From Lachnospiraceae bacterium (lineage in GTDB: Bacteria; Bacillota; Clostridia; Lachnospirales; Lachnospiraceae), in NCBI GenBank assembly GCA_021201665.1, contig JAJQEO010000016.1, positions 1-47,717 on the forward strand: a stretch of 47,717 nucleotides of DNA. Direction: 5' to 3'. Positions 1-8,750 of the stretch are shown here, piece after piece. The notes beneath the pieces are model-generated. The model saw only the letters and a list, made by a program, of their open reading frames with translations, was not told where the DNA came from and did not search any database. Each line of letters starts with the position of its first letter. Within the stretch, counting starts at the first letter, position 1. Made by a program: the position numbers and the translations under genes.

Positions 1-242
1 CGGAATATCAGGTATCAATCCTGCTCAGAAAAGAAATCAGCTGTGAATAGTAACAAAATCGAACTTATGCCGATAGTTATTACATTCTTAATTTCACAAT
101 TTATGAGTATATGGCTAAAATTCTCTGGCCAGAGGAATTCGAGGATATAGATCCGGAAGCAGACGCAGTGGAATTCTTTGAAAAATTTATGCCAGTGGAA
201 TATTCAGGCACATTTTTTGCTCAGTGGCAGGGATTGGACTGA
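1..242 (+). pseudogene. 3' remnant of an ABC transporter substrate-binding protein, frameshifted
   Basis: Codons ending at the TGA at 240-242 encode a tail with MAKILWPEEFEDIDPEADA, which resembles the C-terminus of periplasmic-binding proteins of iron or cobalamin ABC transporters (tyrosine-rich stretch, then WPEEFEDID, then FFEKF). This frame is closed upstream by stops at 48-53. The preceding family-like stretch (SAVNSNKIELMP, compare the usual AVKNN-V-x-hydrophobic-P) lies in another frame at about 40-70. A single frameshift near 66-72 would join the two. The gene is cut by the window edge, so only the end is visible. It is either a decayed gene or a sequencing error. The family assignment is inferred from a short tail. 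Confidence 0.5.
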
Positions 243-427
243 ATTGACGGGATTCCTCTGTCTTGATCTGCTTACAAAGCCACGCTTTGGTGAGACTGAG
301 ACTTTACTTTGTCGTAATCCTGGCGTAATATAATGAATGAAAAAGTCTCCCCGATATCCCCCGGGGAGGCTTATCTTTTTCGCGGCGGGCTGATATAATG
401 CGCCGTGGTAATGGAGGAACAAATGAA
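243..427 (+). promoter_or_regulatory. Intergenic region with weak terminator and MATE promoter
   Basis: A hairpin (CTCCCC 347-352 with GGGGAG 363-368) is followed after a few bases by TTTTT at 376-380, a weak terminator for the upstream remnant. An extended -10 element, TGATATAAT, lies at 391-399 and would start transcription about 20 nt before the MATE start codon. A second TATAAT is at 329-334 without a convincing -35. Confidence 0.4.
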
Positions 428-1771
428 ATGAAGCAAAGACGGGATCTGACAGAAGGACCTATCGTAAAGGGATTTCTTTTATTCGCGCTGCCCCTGCTAT
501 TTGGCAGCCTTTTTCAGCAGCTTTACAGTACGGTGGATCTGCTTTATGTCGGCAATTTTCTGGGGAAGACTTCTGCAGCGGCGGTCGGTGCGAGCAGCAT
601 CGTGGTGACATGCCTGATCGGGCTGTTTACGGGTATTTCGATAGGCGCGGGTGTTGTGACTGCGCAGTTCTGGGGAGCGAGGCAGATGGAACGAGTGAAG
701 CGGTGTATCTGTAACTCGCTTCTGTTCGGTCTGCTTGGCGGTATCGTTCTGATTGTGATCGGGGAGCTTCTGGCCAGAAGGGTGCTGATTGCGCTGAATA
801 CACCGGAGACGATCCTGGAAGAGGCACTCGTATACATACGGATTTACATACTTTCTATTTTGCCGATGATTCTCTATAATATGTCGGCCGGGATTTTAAG
901 GGCGATGGGCGACTCCCGGAGCCCGTTTCTTGTGCTGGCAGCGGGCGGGGTTCTGAATGTCTGCATGGATGCGGTTTTTATCGTTCTGCTGCCGTGGGGT
1001 GTGGCGGGGGCGGCCCTGGCGACCGCGGTGTCGCAGTCTTTCACGGCGATTGTTCTGACCGCGTACCTGTTTGGAAGGGAAAAATTGCAAAAGGAACGCT
1101 GGACGGTCGAGCCGCCGCTTCTGTTTACCATACTGAGGGTCGGCTTTCCGCTTGGCATCCAGTCCATGGTACTTACGCTTTCCAATATTTTTGTACAGAG
1201 AGCGATCAATGGATTCGGAGAGAATGCGATAGCGGCTTTTACCGTGTATTTCAAGGCGGAGAATCTGCTGTATCTGCCAATTGTGGCTTTTGGACAGGCA
1301 ATGGTGACATTCACCGGACAAAATATGGGCGCAGGGAAATATGACCGGATTCGGAAAAGTGCGTTTTCCTGTAACATCCTTGCGGCAGCGGTCACGGCTG
1401 GGATTGCGGCAGCCGTGCTTTGCTTTGGGAGAGAGGTACTGGGGCTTTTCTGCTCGGATGAGGATGTCATCGCGGAAGGACTGAAGATTATTCACATTTC
1501 TTTCCCGTTTTACTTTTTGTATGCGCTCCAGGAAGTTACGGGCGGACTCATCCGGGGCATGGGAAGGACGGTTCAGTCTATGGCGGTGATCATTGGAACG
1601 CTGTGTGTGACGCGCGTGATTTTGCTGGAAATTCTGACAGGCTGGATTCATACGATAGAGGCAGTCGCAACGGTCTATCCGATCACCTGGGGCCTGGCGG
1701 TAGTGGCGTTTGTCATATGCTATTTCTATTTGGAAAAGAAAGAACTCAGAAACGATAAAGAAGAAGCATGA
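428..1771 (+). CDS. MATE family efflux transporter
   Basis: Predicted cation-coupled multidrug exporter of the MATE/MOP superfamily, integral to the cytoplasmic membrane. The protein is 447 aa, a normal length, with about twelve hydrophobic segments in two halves. Recognisable family stretches are the N-terminal GPIVKGFLLFALPLLFGSLFQQLYSTVD, here named only by its ends (GPIVKG to YSTVD), and MSAGILRAMGDSRSP before the second bundle. The start at 428 is chosen because GGAGG at 413-417 is 10 nt upstream, and the upstream ATG at 423 stops at once. An upstream in-frame ATG at 398 lies inside the likely promoter. The transported compound cannot be told from sequence. Confidence 0.9.
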   Translation: MKQRRDLTEGPIVKGFLLFALPLLFGSLFQQLYSTVDLLYVGNFLGKTSAAAVGASSIVVTCLIGLFTGISIGAGVVTAQFWGARQMERVKRCICNSLLFGLLGGIVLIVIGELLARRVLIALNTPETILEEALVYIRIYILSILPMILYNMSAGILRAMGDSRSPFLVLAAGGVLNVCMDAVFIVLLPWGVAGAALATAVSQSFTAIVLTAYLFGREKLQKERWTVEPPLLFTILRVGFPLGIQSMVLTLSNIFVQRAINGFGENAIAAFTVYFKAENLLYLPIVAFGQAMVTFTGQNMGAGKYDRIRKSAFSCNILAAAVTAGIAAAVLCFGREVLGLFCSDEDVIAEGLKIIHISFPFYFLYALQEVTGGLIRGMGRTVQSMAVIIGTLCVTRVILLEILTGWIHTIEAVATVYPITWGLAVVAFVICYFYLEKKELRNDKEEA

Positions 1772-1896
1772 GAGATAAGCAGATGAAGATTGGACAGCTG
1801 CCTGAAGAGCCAGGGGACGGATGTCGAACTGCTCAAATTGACAAGATCTTCCAGGGTAACGGTGGATTTTCAGGTGAGCGGCCGGCGTCAGTCTGA
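1768..1896 (+). CDS. Possible 42-aa ORF overlapping the MATE stop codon
   Basis: An ATG at 1768-1770 overlaps the MATE stop as ATGA, the usual layout for translational coupling, and opens a 42-codon frame (MRDKQMKIGQLPEEPGDG at its start) ending at the TGA 1894-1896. I do not recognise the product, and it has no membrane segment. Its end runs into the hairpin at 1879-1905, which also holds the stop codon of rqcH on the other strand, so the two frames overlap tail to tail by a few codons. It may be a gene remnant. Confidence 0.2.
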   Translation: MRDKQMKIGQLPEEPGDGCRTAQIDKIFQGNGGFSGERPASV

Positions 1897-1905
1897 CGCC
1901 GGCCG
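1879..1905. other. 12-bp perfect hairpin over the convergent gene ends
   Basis: CGGCCGGCGTCA (1879-1890), loop GTC, TGACGCCGGCCG (1894-1905). It contains the rqcH stop codon on the minus strand. No T-tract follows on either strand, so it is not a classical intrinsic terminator, but it could stop or protect transcripts from both sides. Confidence 0.6.
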
Positions 1906-3630
1906 GATCTGTGAAATATCGCTGTCGATCATCATGGAGTAATTGGTGTAGTAGACGACGAAGCCGGGCTTCGCGCCGCTGGGCTTCTTGACGTGTTTTT
2001 TCTCCACATAGTCGATTTCGACCTTATCAGCCCCGCGGTTTTTGGAATAAAAGGCTGCTAAGCGTGCAGCTTCCTCGAAGGTGGCGTCGGAGGGCATCGC
2101 GCCTTTTGCGCGTACGATCACGTGCGAGCCGGGCACGCCCTTCGCGTGGAACCACCAGTCGCTGCCGGAGGCGAGGCGGAAGGTCAGCTCGTCGTTCTGA
2201 TAATTGTTTTTGCCGACATAAATATCACAGCCGTCGGAGGAGAGATAGTGGTAGGGGCGCGAGGTGATCTTCACCTTTTTGCCGGCATTGCGGCGGCGGA
2301 TGTAGCCGGCGTCTGTCAGCTCCTCCCGGACCTGCACCAGATCCTCCTCCGCAAGAGCCATATCCAGGAACGCGCAGATGGACTCCAGATGCTCGATTTC
2401 CGTTTTGGTGTCCTGGGTCAGTTCACTGAGTGCCTCGAAGGTGCGCTTGAGCTTGCCGTATTTGTCGAAATATTTTTGCGCGTTTTCCTGCGGCGTCAGG
2501 GTGAGGTCGAGCGGAATCGTGATCGTCTCGCCTGTATAGTAGTTTAAAGCCTCAAAGCTTTTGGCTTTGGGCGGCACATCATAGCCATAGGTATGGATCA
2601 GCTCGCCGTAGACGCGGTATTTGTCGCGCTTTTCGGTATCCTTAAGCTGCTTCAGCTGCAGCTCATATTTTTTGCGGCAGCGGTCGAGCGCGGTCGTGGC
2701 GATCCGGCGCAGGTCCGAGGACTTCTGGCGGATCCGTGTCAATGTGTTTTTCATCGCATAGTACTGTTCCAGCATTTCGGAAGGAGAATCGAAGTGACGC
2801 ACATTTTCATACAATGTCAGGGGCAGGGAGGAAAATTCTACAGGCGTCCGTTCATCCGTGTCTTCATAGAAAATAGAAGGAGAGAAATGCTTCTCCTTTA
2901 CCTCCTGAATCATGCGTTCGAATACATGATAAATGTGGGCCATGGACAGCTCGTCAAAGGATCTGGCGCTCTGCGAAGACTCCACGCCCGCTTCCTGGCA
3001 GACTTCCTCCGCGATGAGGGGGCTGATGCCGGTGTAGGAGGTATAAATGGCTTTGGCAAGCGGCGCCGGCTTTGCAAAAACCGTCGTGTAGAATTCCTCC
3101 TGCGAGGTGGCAAGCGGGTCGGCCTTTTCCTGTGTGACTGCGATGAAATACGGTCTCCCGGGCAGTACCTCGCGCACAGAGCTGGTCATCGCGCCGACAT
3201 GCTTGATGCTGTCGATGATCATGCCGGTGTCGTCGCAGAAAATCAGATTGCTGTGTTTGCCCATCAGCTCGATGATCAGATCCTTGCGGCAGAGGTCGCC
3301 CATCTCGTTGTAATGCTCGATCTCAAAATGGATGATACGCTCCAGACCGGGCTGCCAGATACGCAGGATCCGGCCGTTGGCGATGTGCTTGCGCAGAAGC
3401 ATGCAGAAATTCGGCGCGGTCATCGGAGATGGCTTGTTCGTCTGCGTCAGATAGATCAGCGGCAGACTCGCGCTCGCCGAGAGCAGCAGCCGGTACTGTT
3501 TTGAAGGGCTTTTCAGAGTGAGCAGCAGCTCGTCCGCCTCCGGCTGCGCGATTTTGCTGATCCGCGCGCCCGTCAGCTTTTCGGAGAGCTCCGCGGTAAT
3601 ATTTGATATAACAATGCCGTCAAGGGCCAT
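1888..3630 (-). CDS. rqcH: NFACT family protein RqcH (ribosome-associated quality control; FbpA-like)
   Basis: The 580-aa protein has the NFACT layout: NFACT-N (1-260), helix-hairpin-helix and coiled-coil middle, and a C-terminal NFACT-R domain with WWFHAKGVPGSHVI. In Bacillus subtilis RqcH binds obstructed 50S subunits and recruits tRNA-Ala to add C-terminal alanine tails; older annotations call it fibronectin-binding protein. The start at 3630 (MALDGIVISN) has GGGAGGG just upstream; an upstream in-frame start at 3675 lacks this. The DR pair of B. subtilis RqcH (Asp97-Arg98) is Glu97-Arg98 here, at exactly the same position. It is transcribed alone on the minus strand from a probable -10 (TATAAT, minus, 3751-3756). 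Confidence 0.93.
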   Translation of the reverse strand: MALDGIVISNITAELSEKLTGARISKIAQPEADELLLTLKSPSKQYRLLLSASASLPLIYLTQTNKPSPMTAPNFCMLLRKHIANGRILRIWQPGLERIIHFEIEHYNEMGDLCRKDLIIELMGKHSNLIFCDDTGMIIDSIKHVGAMTSSVREVLPGRPYFIAVTQEKADPLATSQEEFYTTVFAKPAPLAKAIYTSYTGISPLIAEEVCQEAGVESSQSARSFDELSMAHIYHVFERMIQEVKEKHFSPSIFYEDTDERTPVEFSSLPLTLYENVRHFDSPSEMLEQYYAMKNTLTRIRQKSSDLRRIATTALDRCRKKYELQLKQLKDTEKRDKYRVYGELIHTYGYDVPPKAKSFEALNYYTGETITIPLDLTLTPQENAQKYFDKYGKLKRTFEALSELTQDTKTEIEHLESICAFLDMALAEEDLVQVREELTDAGYIRRRNAGKKVKITSRPYHYLSSDGCDIYVGKNNYQNDELTFRLASGSDWWFHAKGVPGSHVIVRAKGAMPSDATFEEAARLAAFYSKNRGADKVEIDYVEKKHVKKPSGAKPGFVVYYTNYSMMIDSDISQIRPASD

Positions 3631-3979
3631 CGGTGATTCCCTCCCGTCTGGAAAATATGATGATACAAGGAACATAAGGCCAGGAATGGAACGCTCGTGT
3701 TCCTGTTCCTGACTTTGGGGATCGTAGTATCATATTCTTTTGTCGTTCGAATTATAGGGTAGCTTCCCACATGATAGCAGATGTCCTTAAAAAAAACAAT
3801 GCTGCTCTATTGAGTTTTATGGGAAAAACATGTATACTGATTTATAAAAACAGCCTAACCTGGATAAACCGGAATAGAAATTTTGCCATTTTGCGCAAAA
3901 AATCGTTTGTAAGTGACTAATGCAGGGGCAGGAAGCTGTTTCGATATATACGGAAATCCTGGGAAAAGGAGGAGCTGCG
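3631..3979. promoter_or_regulatory. Divergent promoter region of rqcH and the Uma2-type gene
   Basis: Plus strand: TTGAGT 3810-3815, 17-bp spacer, TATACT 3833-3838, giving a start near 3845 and a leader of about 135 nt. Minus strand: TATAAT (ATTATA on plus, 3751-3756) with a poor -35, giving a leader of about 110 nt for rqcH. No other gene is seen here. Confidence 0.55.
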
Positions 3980-4528
3980 ATGCCTTTAGCAAAGGAACGA
4001 CTGTATACAGTGGAGGATATTGCTGATCTGCCGGACGGACAGCGCGCGGAGCTGATTGACGGAGTGATCTATGATATGTCTACGCCTTCAAGGCTGCATC
4101 AGAAAATCAGTATGGCGCTGGCGACTGTGATTCAGAATTATATTTTGTCAAAAAAGGGAAATTGTGAGGTATATGCCGCACCATTTGCCGTATTTCTCGA
4201 CCAGAACGATTACAACTATTTTGAGCCGGATATCACAGTGGTCTGTGATCCGGCCAAACTTTCCGACCGTGGCTGCGAAGGCGTGCCGGACTGGATCCTT
4301 GAGATCGTGTCTCCTTCGACGCAGTCCAGAGATTATGGAATTAAGCTTTTTAAGTATCGTATGGCAGGCGTGAGAGAATACTGGATTATTGATCAAAAAG
4401 AAAACCGGATAGCGGTTTACGATTTTGAAAATGACAGTATGTACAAGGCCTATACGTTTTCAGACCGGATTCCGGTTGGCATTTACGATGGAGATCTGCA
4501 GATTGATTTTTCAAAGATGATTAATTGA
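3980..4528 (+). CDS. Uma2 family (DUF820) endonuclease-fold protein
   Basis: The 182-aa protein has the Uma2/DUF820 signature: DLPDGQRAELIDGVIYDM near the N-terminus, a PD-(D/E)xK-type core with EPDITVV (about residues 92-98) and WILEIVSPST (about 110-119), then YRMAGVREYWIID. The family has a restriction-endonuclease fold, but its cellular role is unknown. The start at 3980 is fixed by AAAAGGAGG 12 nt upstream. It is a stand-alone gene with its own promoter, followed by a 100-nt gap containing a dispersed hairpin. No methyltransferase partner is nearby, so it is not a restriction-modification pair. Confidence 0.88.
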   Translation: MPLAKERLYTVEDIADLPDGQRAELIDGVIYDMSTPSRLHQKISMALATVIQNYILSKKGNCEVYAAPFAVFLDQNDYNYFEPDITVVCDPAKLSDRGCEGVPDWILEIVSPSTQSRDYGIKLFKYRMAGVREYWIIDQKENRIAVYDFENDSMYKAYTFSDRIPVGIYDGDLQIDFSKMIN

Positions 4529-4560
4529 GAACAGAAAACTTTGAGTATCTATTCAGGACA

Positions 4561-4592
4561 GTACCTTGCACTTGCTGCGAGGTACGTATGAA
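4561..4592 (+). repeat. Dispersed hairpin element, copy 1
   Basis: GTACCTTGC (4561-4569), 7-nt loop, GCGAGGTAC (4577-4585), then GTATGAA. The reverse complement of 46092-46122 has the same arms, loop length and following TATGAAA. The arms differ by changes that keep pairing (one G-U pair here). No T-tract follows. Confidence 0.55.
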
Positions 4593-4628
4593 ATTTATAG
4601 TACTTAGAATTCGTACTGAGGAAAACAC

Positions 4629-7600
4629 ATGAACGAAGAATACACATTGCTCGGCGAGCCTTTGCATGAGGATCCGGACGCGATTGTCGGCACGGGCAGT
4701 ATTGCCGGGCTGGAGCAGTACAGCTATTTTGACGGTGAGCGGATTCTGAACTCTTATAATCTGCCGGCGGAGTCCCGCAGGGCCGGAGAAAAAATGGCTG
4801 CGCAGAGTGGTATAGGTACCTTTACGGTCACGTCCGGCTATGAGCAGTATGGACGGGATGGAGAAATGATCGGCCAGATTTCCTGGCATGTGAAGGAAAA
4901 ACGCCGGGAGTTTGACACGATCATTACGTTTGACAGACAGTCCGTGAAAAAGGCGCGGTGTGAGTGCGCGAAATGCATGAAAAAGTACGGCCGGTACGGC
5001 TGGTATTATGATTCTGATTCGAACTGTGAATATGTGGCAGCCCTTTTATACGTGCTGCGGAACTATCTGAGTACCCACAATATCGGGGACGCGACGGATC
5101 GTGACGCCAGTATCCTGATGGCCGCATACCAGCAGAAACGGACGAACCAGCTGGTCGCCAGCCAGACGGCAAAGGAAGAGAGCGTGACATTGAAGCCTCG
5201 TCTGGTCAAAAAGGACGGAAGACTCACTGCTACGTTTAAGATCGGGACGGGGAGGCTGTTTGTGATCAAGCAGCTGGATGAGTTTTGCTCGAATGTGCGC
5301 AACGCGGCCACCGCTCTTTATGGAACAAGCACAGAGATTAACCACCGCCGGAGCAATTTCACGGACGAGAGCAGGAGATGGCTTCGGTTTATTGAGCGGA
5401 TTGTACAGGAGGAGACGGAATTCGGTCAGAGACTTGAGGATGCGACCCGCAGCAGCTACTATTATCAGAAATCCGCCAGAGTGGGCAGCATGCTGAATCT
5501 GTTTGGCTGGCGTCTGGATGAATTATACAATGAGATGGGTGACGACGCTATAGAATATGAGGATCGCGACGCGTCAAAGACCCGGAAGCTGCTTCTTCAC
5601 CGGGGAGAAGGGAACCCGCAGATCCGCGTACAGATCTCTGAAGCTCTGCTGGATGGCGGGACGGACGAACGGTATGACTCTCCAGCGAAAGGCGGGATGG
5701 GCGAATTGTACGACTCTCTGGCGGAATTAAGGAAATTACTGGAAGACGGCCCATCCGAAAATAGTTCTTTTTCGCGGAAGAGGAGACGAGTGGCGTCGCA
5801 TGGAGCCTCCGGGAGTGCAGACAATGCCGACAGAGAGTTCCAGGGGATACAGGTGGAAGGCTCCCTGCCGGAGCTGTTTTTTGGGATGAATCACGCGTAC
5901 TATGTGGACGGAGATGTCCTTCGCCGGTCGGATCCTGAGTTTCAGGAAAAAATTGAGACACTGACCTCGATGACAGATGAGTTCGGGGATTTTTCTTTCC
6001 GTGTCGGGCGCAACCGCATGTCGGAATTTTATTATCAGGTTCTTCCTGCCCTGCAGGATGTGGTGCAGATTATTGAGACAGATCCGGACCGGATTCATGC
6101 GTTCCTCCCGCCAAACGTGACCTACGTGTTTTACCTGGACGCGCAGGATGGGGATGTGATGTGCAGCCCGGTTTCCTGTTATGAAGAAAAAGAATGTTCG
6201 CTGCTGGATGTCATAGAAGAAGATCGGAATGAGCCGATAGAGCGGTACCGTGACATCTCGGCTGAGCAGGAGGTCCTTTATCAGATTGCCCCATGGTTCC
6301 CGCAGGCGGATTTTATGCGCCGGGAATTGCGCTGCGGCGGGGATGAGGATCTCATCTACCAGGTGATGACGGATGGCGTGGAGAAAATGATGACCCTCGG
6401 GGAGGTGCGCTGCACAAACCGTTTCCGCACCCGCAGGCGGATCCGCCAGGTGAAGGTGTCGGTCGGCGTCTCCGTGTCCAGCGGGCTGCTGGATCTGGAC
6501 ATTACGACAGATGACGTCCCGCAGGATGAGCTGCTGGAGATTTTAAACAGTTATCGGATCAAAAAGAATTATTACCGGCTGAAGGACGGCTCTTATGTAA
6601 ATCTCGACGATCATTCGCTGGAGCTGCTCGTGGAGCTGATGGATTCCATGCACCTGAAGCCGAAGGAATTCGTAAAGGGCAGGATGCATCTGCCGCTGTA
6701 CCGTACGCTGTATCTGAACAAAATGCTGGAGGAAAATGACAGCGTTTACAGTGACCGGGACAGCCGTTTCCGCGAGATGGTCAAGGAATTTAAAACGATC
6801 AATGACGCGGATTTCGATGTACCCCAAAGCCTTACCGGGATCATGCGCCAGTATCAGAAGGACGGCTACAAATGGCTGCGCACGCTGGAAACCTGGCAGT
6901 TCGGCGGCATTCTGGCGGACGACATGGGACTTGGAAAGACGCTGCAGATGATCGCGGTGCTGCTCGCCGCTAAGGAGGCGCGGGAGGCAAGTGCATCTCC
7001 CATACAGCTACCTGTGGATGTGTCTTCAAAGCATGCACGCGGCGCCAAATCTCCAAAGCGTGCAAATGCTGCCGGCAATGCAGGAAGCACGAACGCAGTC
7101 AGCACCGTAGAAATAGAAAACGCGGGCGCGGTCAGCACCGCAAAAACAGAAAATACGAACGCTGTCAGCACTTCGGAAAGCACGAATGTGACCAGTACCT
7201 GGAAGAGCGCGGGTGTACCTGAAACGGCGGTTTCTCTTGTAGTTGCGCCTGCCTCCCTGGTTTTCAACTGGGGAGAGGAATTTGCCCGCTTCGCTCCGGC
7301 TCTGCGGATTTTGCTGGTGACAGGGACGCAGGAGGAGCGCCAGAGAAAGATCGCCTCCTGCCGGGAATACGATGTCCTTGTGACCTCCTACGATCTGCTC
7401 AAGCGAGACATCGACCTTTATGAGGATCTTATGTTTGAATACGAGGTGATCGACGAGGCGCAGTACATCAAAAATCATACGACCGCAGCTGCAAAAGCGG
7501 TGAAGGTGATCAAAAGCCGGTACCGTTTTGCGCTGACCGGCACGCCGATCGAGAATCGGTTAAGCGAGCTTTGGAGCATTTTTGATTATCTGATGCCCGG

Positions 7601-8474
7601 ATTTTTATATGCTTATGACACATTTAAGCGGGAGATGGAGACGCCGATTGTAAAATATCAGGATGAGCAGGCCATGAAGCGTCTGCAGAAGATGACCGGC
7701 CCGTTTATTCTGCGCAGGCTGAAGGAGGACGTCCTGAAGGATCTGCCGGACAAGCTGGAGGAGGTGCGCTATGTGCGCCTCGGAGAGGAGCAGCAGAAGC
7801 TTTATGACGGTCAGATCGTCCATATGCGCGAGACCATCGCCTCCCAGGACGCGGCGGAGTTTAATAAGAGTAAGCTCGTGATTCTGACAGAGCTGATGCG
7901 TCTGCGCCAGATCTGCTGTGATCCTGCCCTCTGCTTTGATGGTTACCACGGCGAGTCTGCGAAGGCGGATGCGTGCATGGACCTGATCCACAGTGCAATG
8001 GACGGCGGACACCGGATGCTGTTATTTTCACAATTTACTTCGATGCTGGAGATTTTAAAGAGCAGGCTTGACCAGGAGAAGATCGCGTATTTTGTGATCA
8101 CGGGAGCAACTCCCAAGCAGGAACGCCTGCGGCTGGTGAAGGAGTTCAACAGCGGCAGCACGCCGGTATTTCTGATCTCGCTGAAGGCCGGCGGCGTCGG
8201 ACTGAACCTGACGGGGGCGGACATGGTCATCCACTATGACCCATGGTGGAATGTCGCCGCGCAGAATCAGGCGACCGACCGCGCACACCGCATCGGTCAG
8301 ACAAAAAAGGTGACGGTGTTCAAGCTGATCGCCAGGCATTCCATTGAGGAAAAGATTCTCAAGCTGCAGCAGGACAAGAGCGACCTGGCCGATCAGATCA
8401 TCAGCGGTGAGAGCTCCGCGCTGGGCAGCATGACGAAGGATGAGCTGCTCGACCTGCTGGATGGGAATGTGTAG
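4629..8474 (+). CDS. SWI2/SNF2 DEAD/DEAH-box ATPase with N-terminal SWIM-like zinc finger
   Basis: The 1281-aa protein resembles bacterial SNF2 proteins with an N-terminal SWIM finger and SNF2-associated region. The finger is C111-x-C113 ... C133-x-Y135, with the usual last His replaced by Tyr. The helicase core has Walker A DDMGLGKT (Lys770), the DEAQ box (942-945), FALTGTPIENR, and in the second RecA lobe LLFSQF, LKAGGVGLNLTGAD and QATDRAHRIGQ (motif VI). Such proteins are DNA-stimulated ATPases often linked to transcription recycling; the substrate here is unknown. Between motifs I and Ia (about residues 795-865) is a low-complexity insert rich in Asn, Ala, Ser and Thr with repeated NAVST-like units. 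A second charged linker lies near residues 370-400. Confidence 0.92.
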   Translation: MNEEYTLLGEPLHEDPDAIVGTGSIAGLEQYSYFDGERILNSYNLPAESRRAGEKMAAQSGIGTFTVTSGYEQYGRDGEMIGQISWHVKEKRREFDTIITFDRQSVKKARCECAKCMKKYGRYGWYYDSDSNCEYVAALLYVLRNYLSTHNIGDATDRDASILMAAYQQKRTNQLVASQTAKEESVTLKPRLVKKDGRLTATFKIGTGRLFVIKQLDEFCSNVRNAATALYGTSTEINHRRSNFTDESRRWLRFIERIVQEETEFGQRLEDATRSSYYYQKSARVGSMLNLFGWRLDELYNEMGDDAIEYEDRDASKTRKLLLHRGEGNPQIRVQISEALLDGGTDERYDSPAKGGMGELYDSLAELRKLLEDGPSENSSFSRKRRRVASHGASGSADNADREFQGIQVEGSLPELFFGMNHAYYVDGDVLRRSDPEFQEKIETLTSMTDEFGDFSFRVGRNRMSEFYYQVLPALQDVVQIIETDPDRIHAFLPPNVTYVFYLDAQDGDVMCSPVSCYEEKECSLLDVIEEDRNEPIERYRDISAEQEVLYQIAPWFPQADFMRRELRCGGDEDLIYQVMTDGVEKMMTLGEVRCTNRFRTRRRIRQVKVSVGVSVSSGLLDLDITTDDVPQDELLEILNSYRIKKNYYRLKDGSYVNLDDHSLELLVELMDSMHLKPKEFVKGRMHLPLYRTLYLNKMLEENDSVYSDRDSRFREMVKEFKTINDADFDVPQSLTGIMRQYQKDGYKWLRTLETWQFGGILADDMGLGKTLQMIAVLLAAKEAREASASPIQLPVDVSSKHARGAKSPKRANAAGNAGSTNAVSTVEIENAGAVSTAKTENTNAVSTSESTNVTSTWKSAGVPETAVSLVVAPASLVFNWGEEFARFAPALRILLVTGTQEERQRKIASCREYDVLVTSYDLLKRDIDLYEDLMFEYEVIDEAQYIKNHTTAAAKAVKVIKSRYRFALTGTPIENRLSELWSIFDYLMPGFLYAYDTFKREMETPIVKYQDEQAMKRLQKMTGPFILRRLKEDVLKDLPDKLEEVRYVRLGEEQQKLYDGQIVHMRETIASQDAAEFNKSKLVILTELMRLRQICCDPALCFDGYHGESAKADACMDLIHSAMDGGHRMLLFSQFTSMLEILKSRLDQEKIAYFVITGATPKQERLRLVKEFNSGSTPVFLISLKAGGVGLNLTGADMVIHYDPWWNVAAQNQATDRAHRIGQTKKVTVFKLIARHSIEEKILKLQQDKSDLADQIISGESSALGSMTKDELLDLLDGNV
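7060..7220 (+). repeat. In-frame degenerate repeat inside the SNF2 core
   Basis: Units of about 27-33 bp encoding variants of NAVST/TEN, all in frame, between helicase motifs I and Ia. Unit boundaries are approximate. Confidence 0.7.
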
Positions 8475-8750
8475 TGAAAATTTATGCGGCCCGGTTTATG
8501 TACGAAAGACATACACGGAAACTAAGGGTCTGTCGCGGAATTATATGCCCATCTTGCACCGCCTGATACGCGAATCGCAAACTCAAAAAGCCTCGACGCA
8601 GCTCGGCGCGGAAGTTGATGCACGGTGAGAAATTCATGCGGCGAAAATTTATAGAGAAATTCATGCAGCGAAAATTCATTGACGGTATCGGATGAATCAA
8701 GTATAATCAAAACAATGTCGGTGTGGAACATGGACAGGAAAGGCAATATG
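8475..8750 (+). promoter_or_regulatory. yicC: Intergenic region: dispersed repeat, 27-bp repeat and strong yicC promoter
   Basis: TTGACG 8679-8684, 17-bp spacer, TATAAT 8702-8707 form a near-consensus promoter with start near 8714. It lies at the end of a 27-bp direct repeat (8627-8653 and 8654-8680), so the -35 box is made by the last bases of the second unit. The sequence just after the SNF2 stop (8474-8490) resembles the same unit (GAAAATTTATGCGGC). The dispersed element at 8520-8606 is listed separately. Confidence 0.75.
8520..8606 (+). repeat. Dispersed repeat element, copy A
   Basis: The left half (AACTAAGG...CCCATCTTGCA) matches 44720-44759, and the right half (GCCTGATACGCGAATCGCAA and on) matches 14415-14460 almost base for base. 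It has no coding potential that I trust, and the three copies sit in unrelated intergenic regions. Confidence 0.65.

Noticed and set aside
2122..2547. Long ORFs opposite rqcH, nifJ, rimO and other genes
   Set aside because: They are antisense shadows of conserved GC-rich coding sequence with no ribosome binding sites or known motifs.
3980..4528. Uma2 protein and SNF2 ATPase as a two-gene defence system
   Set aside because: The genes have a 100-nt gap with a dispersed repeat, the SNF2 type is a common housekeeping one, and no further defence genes are near.
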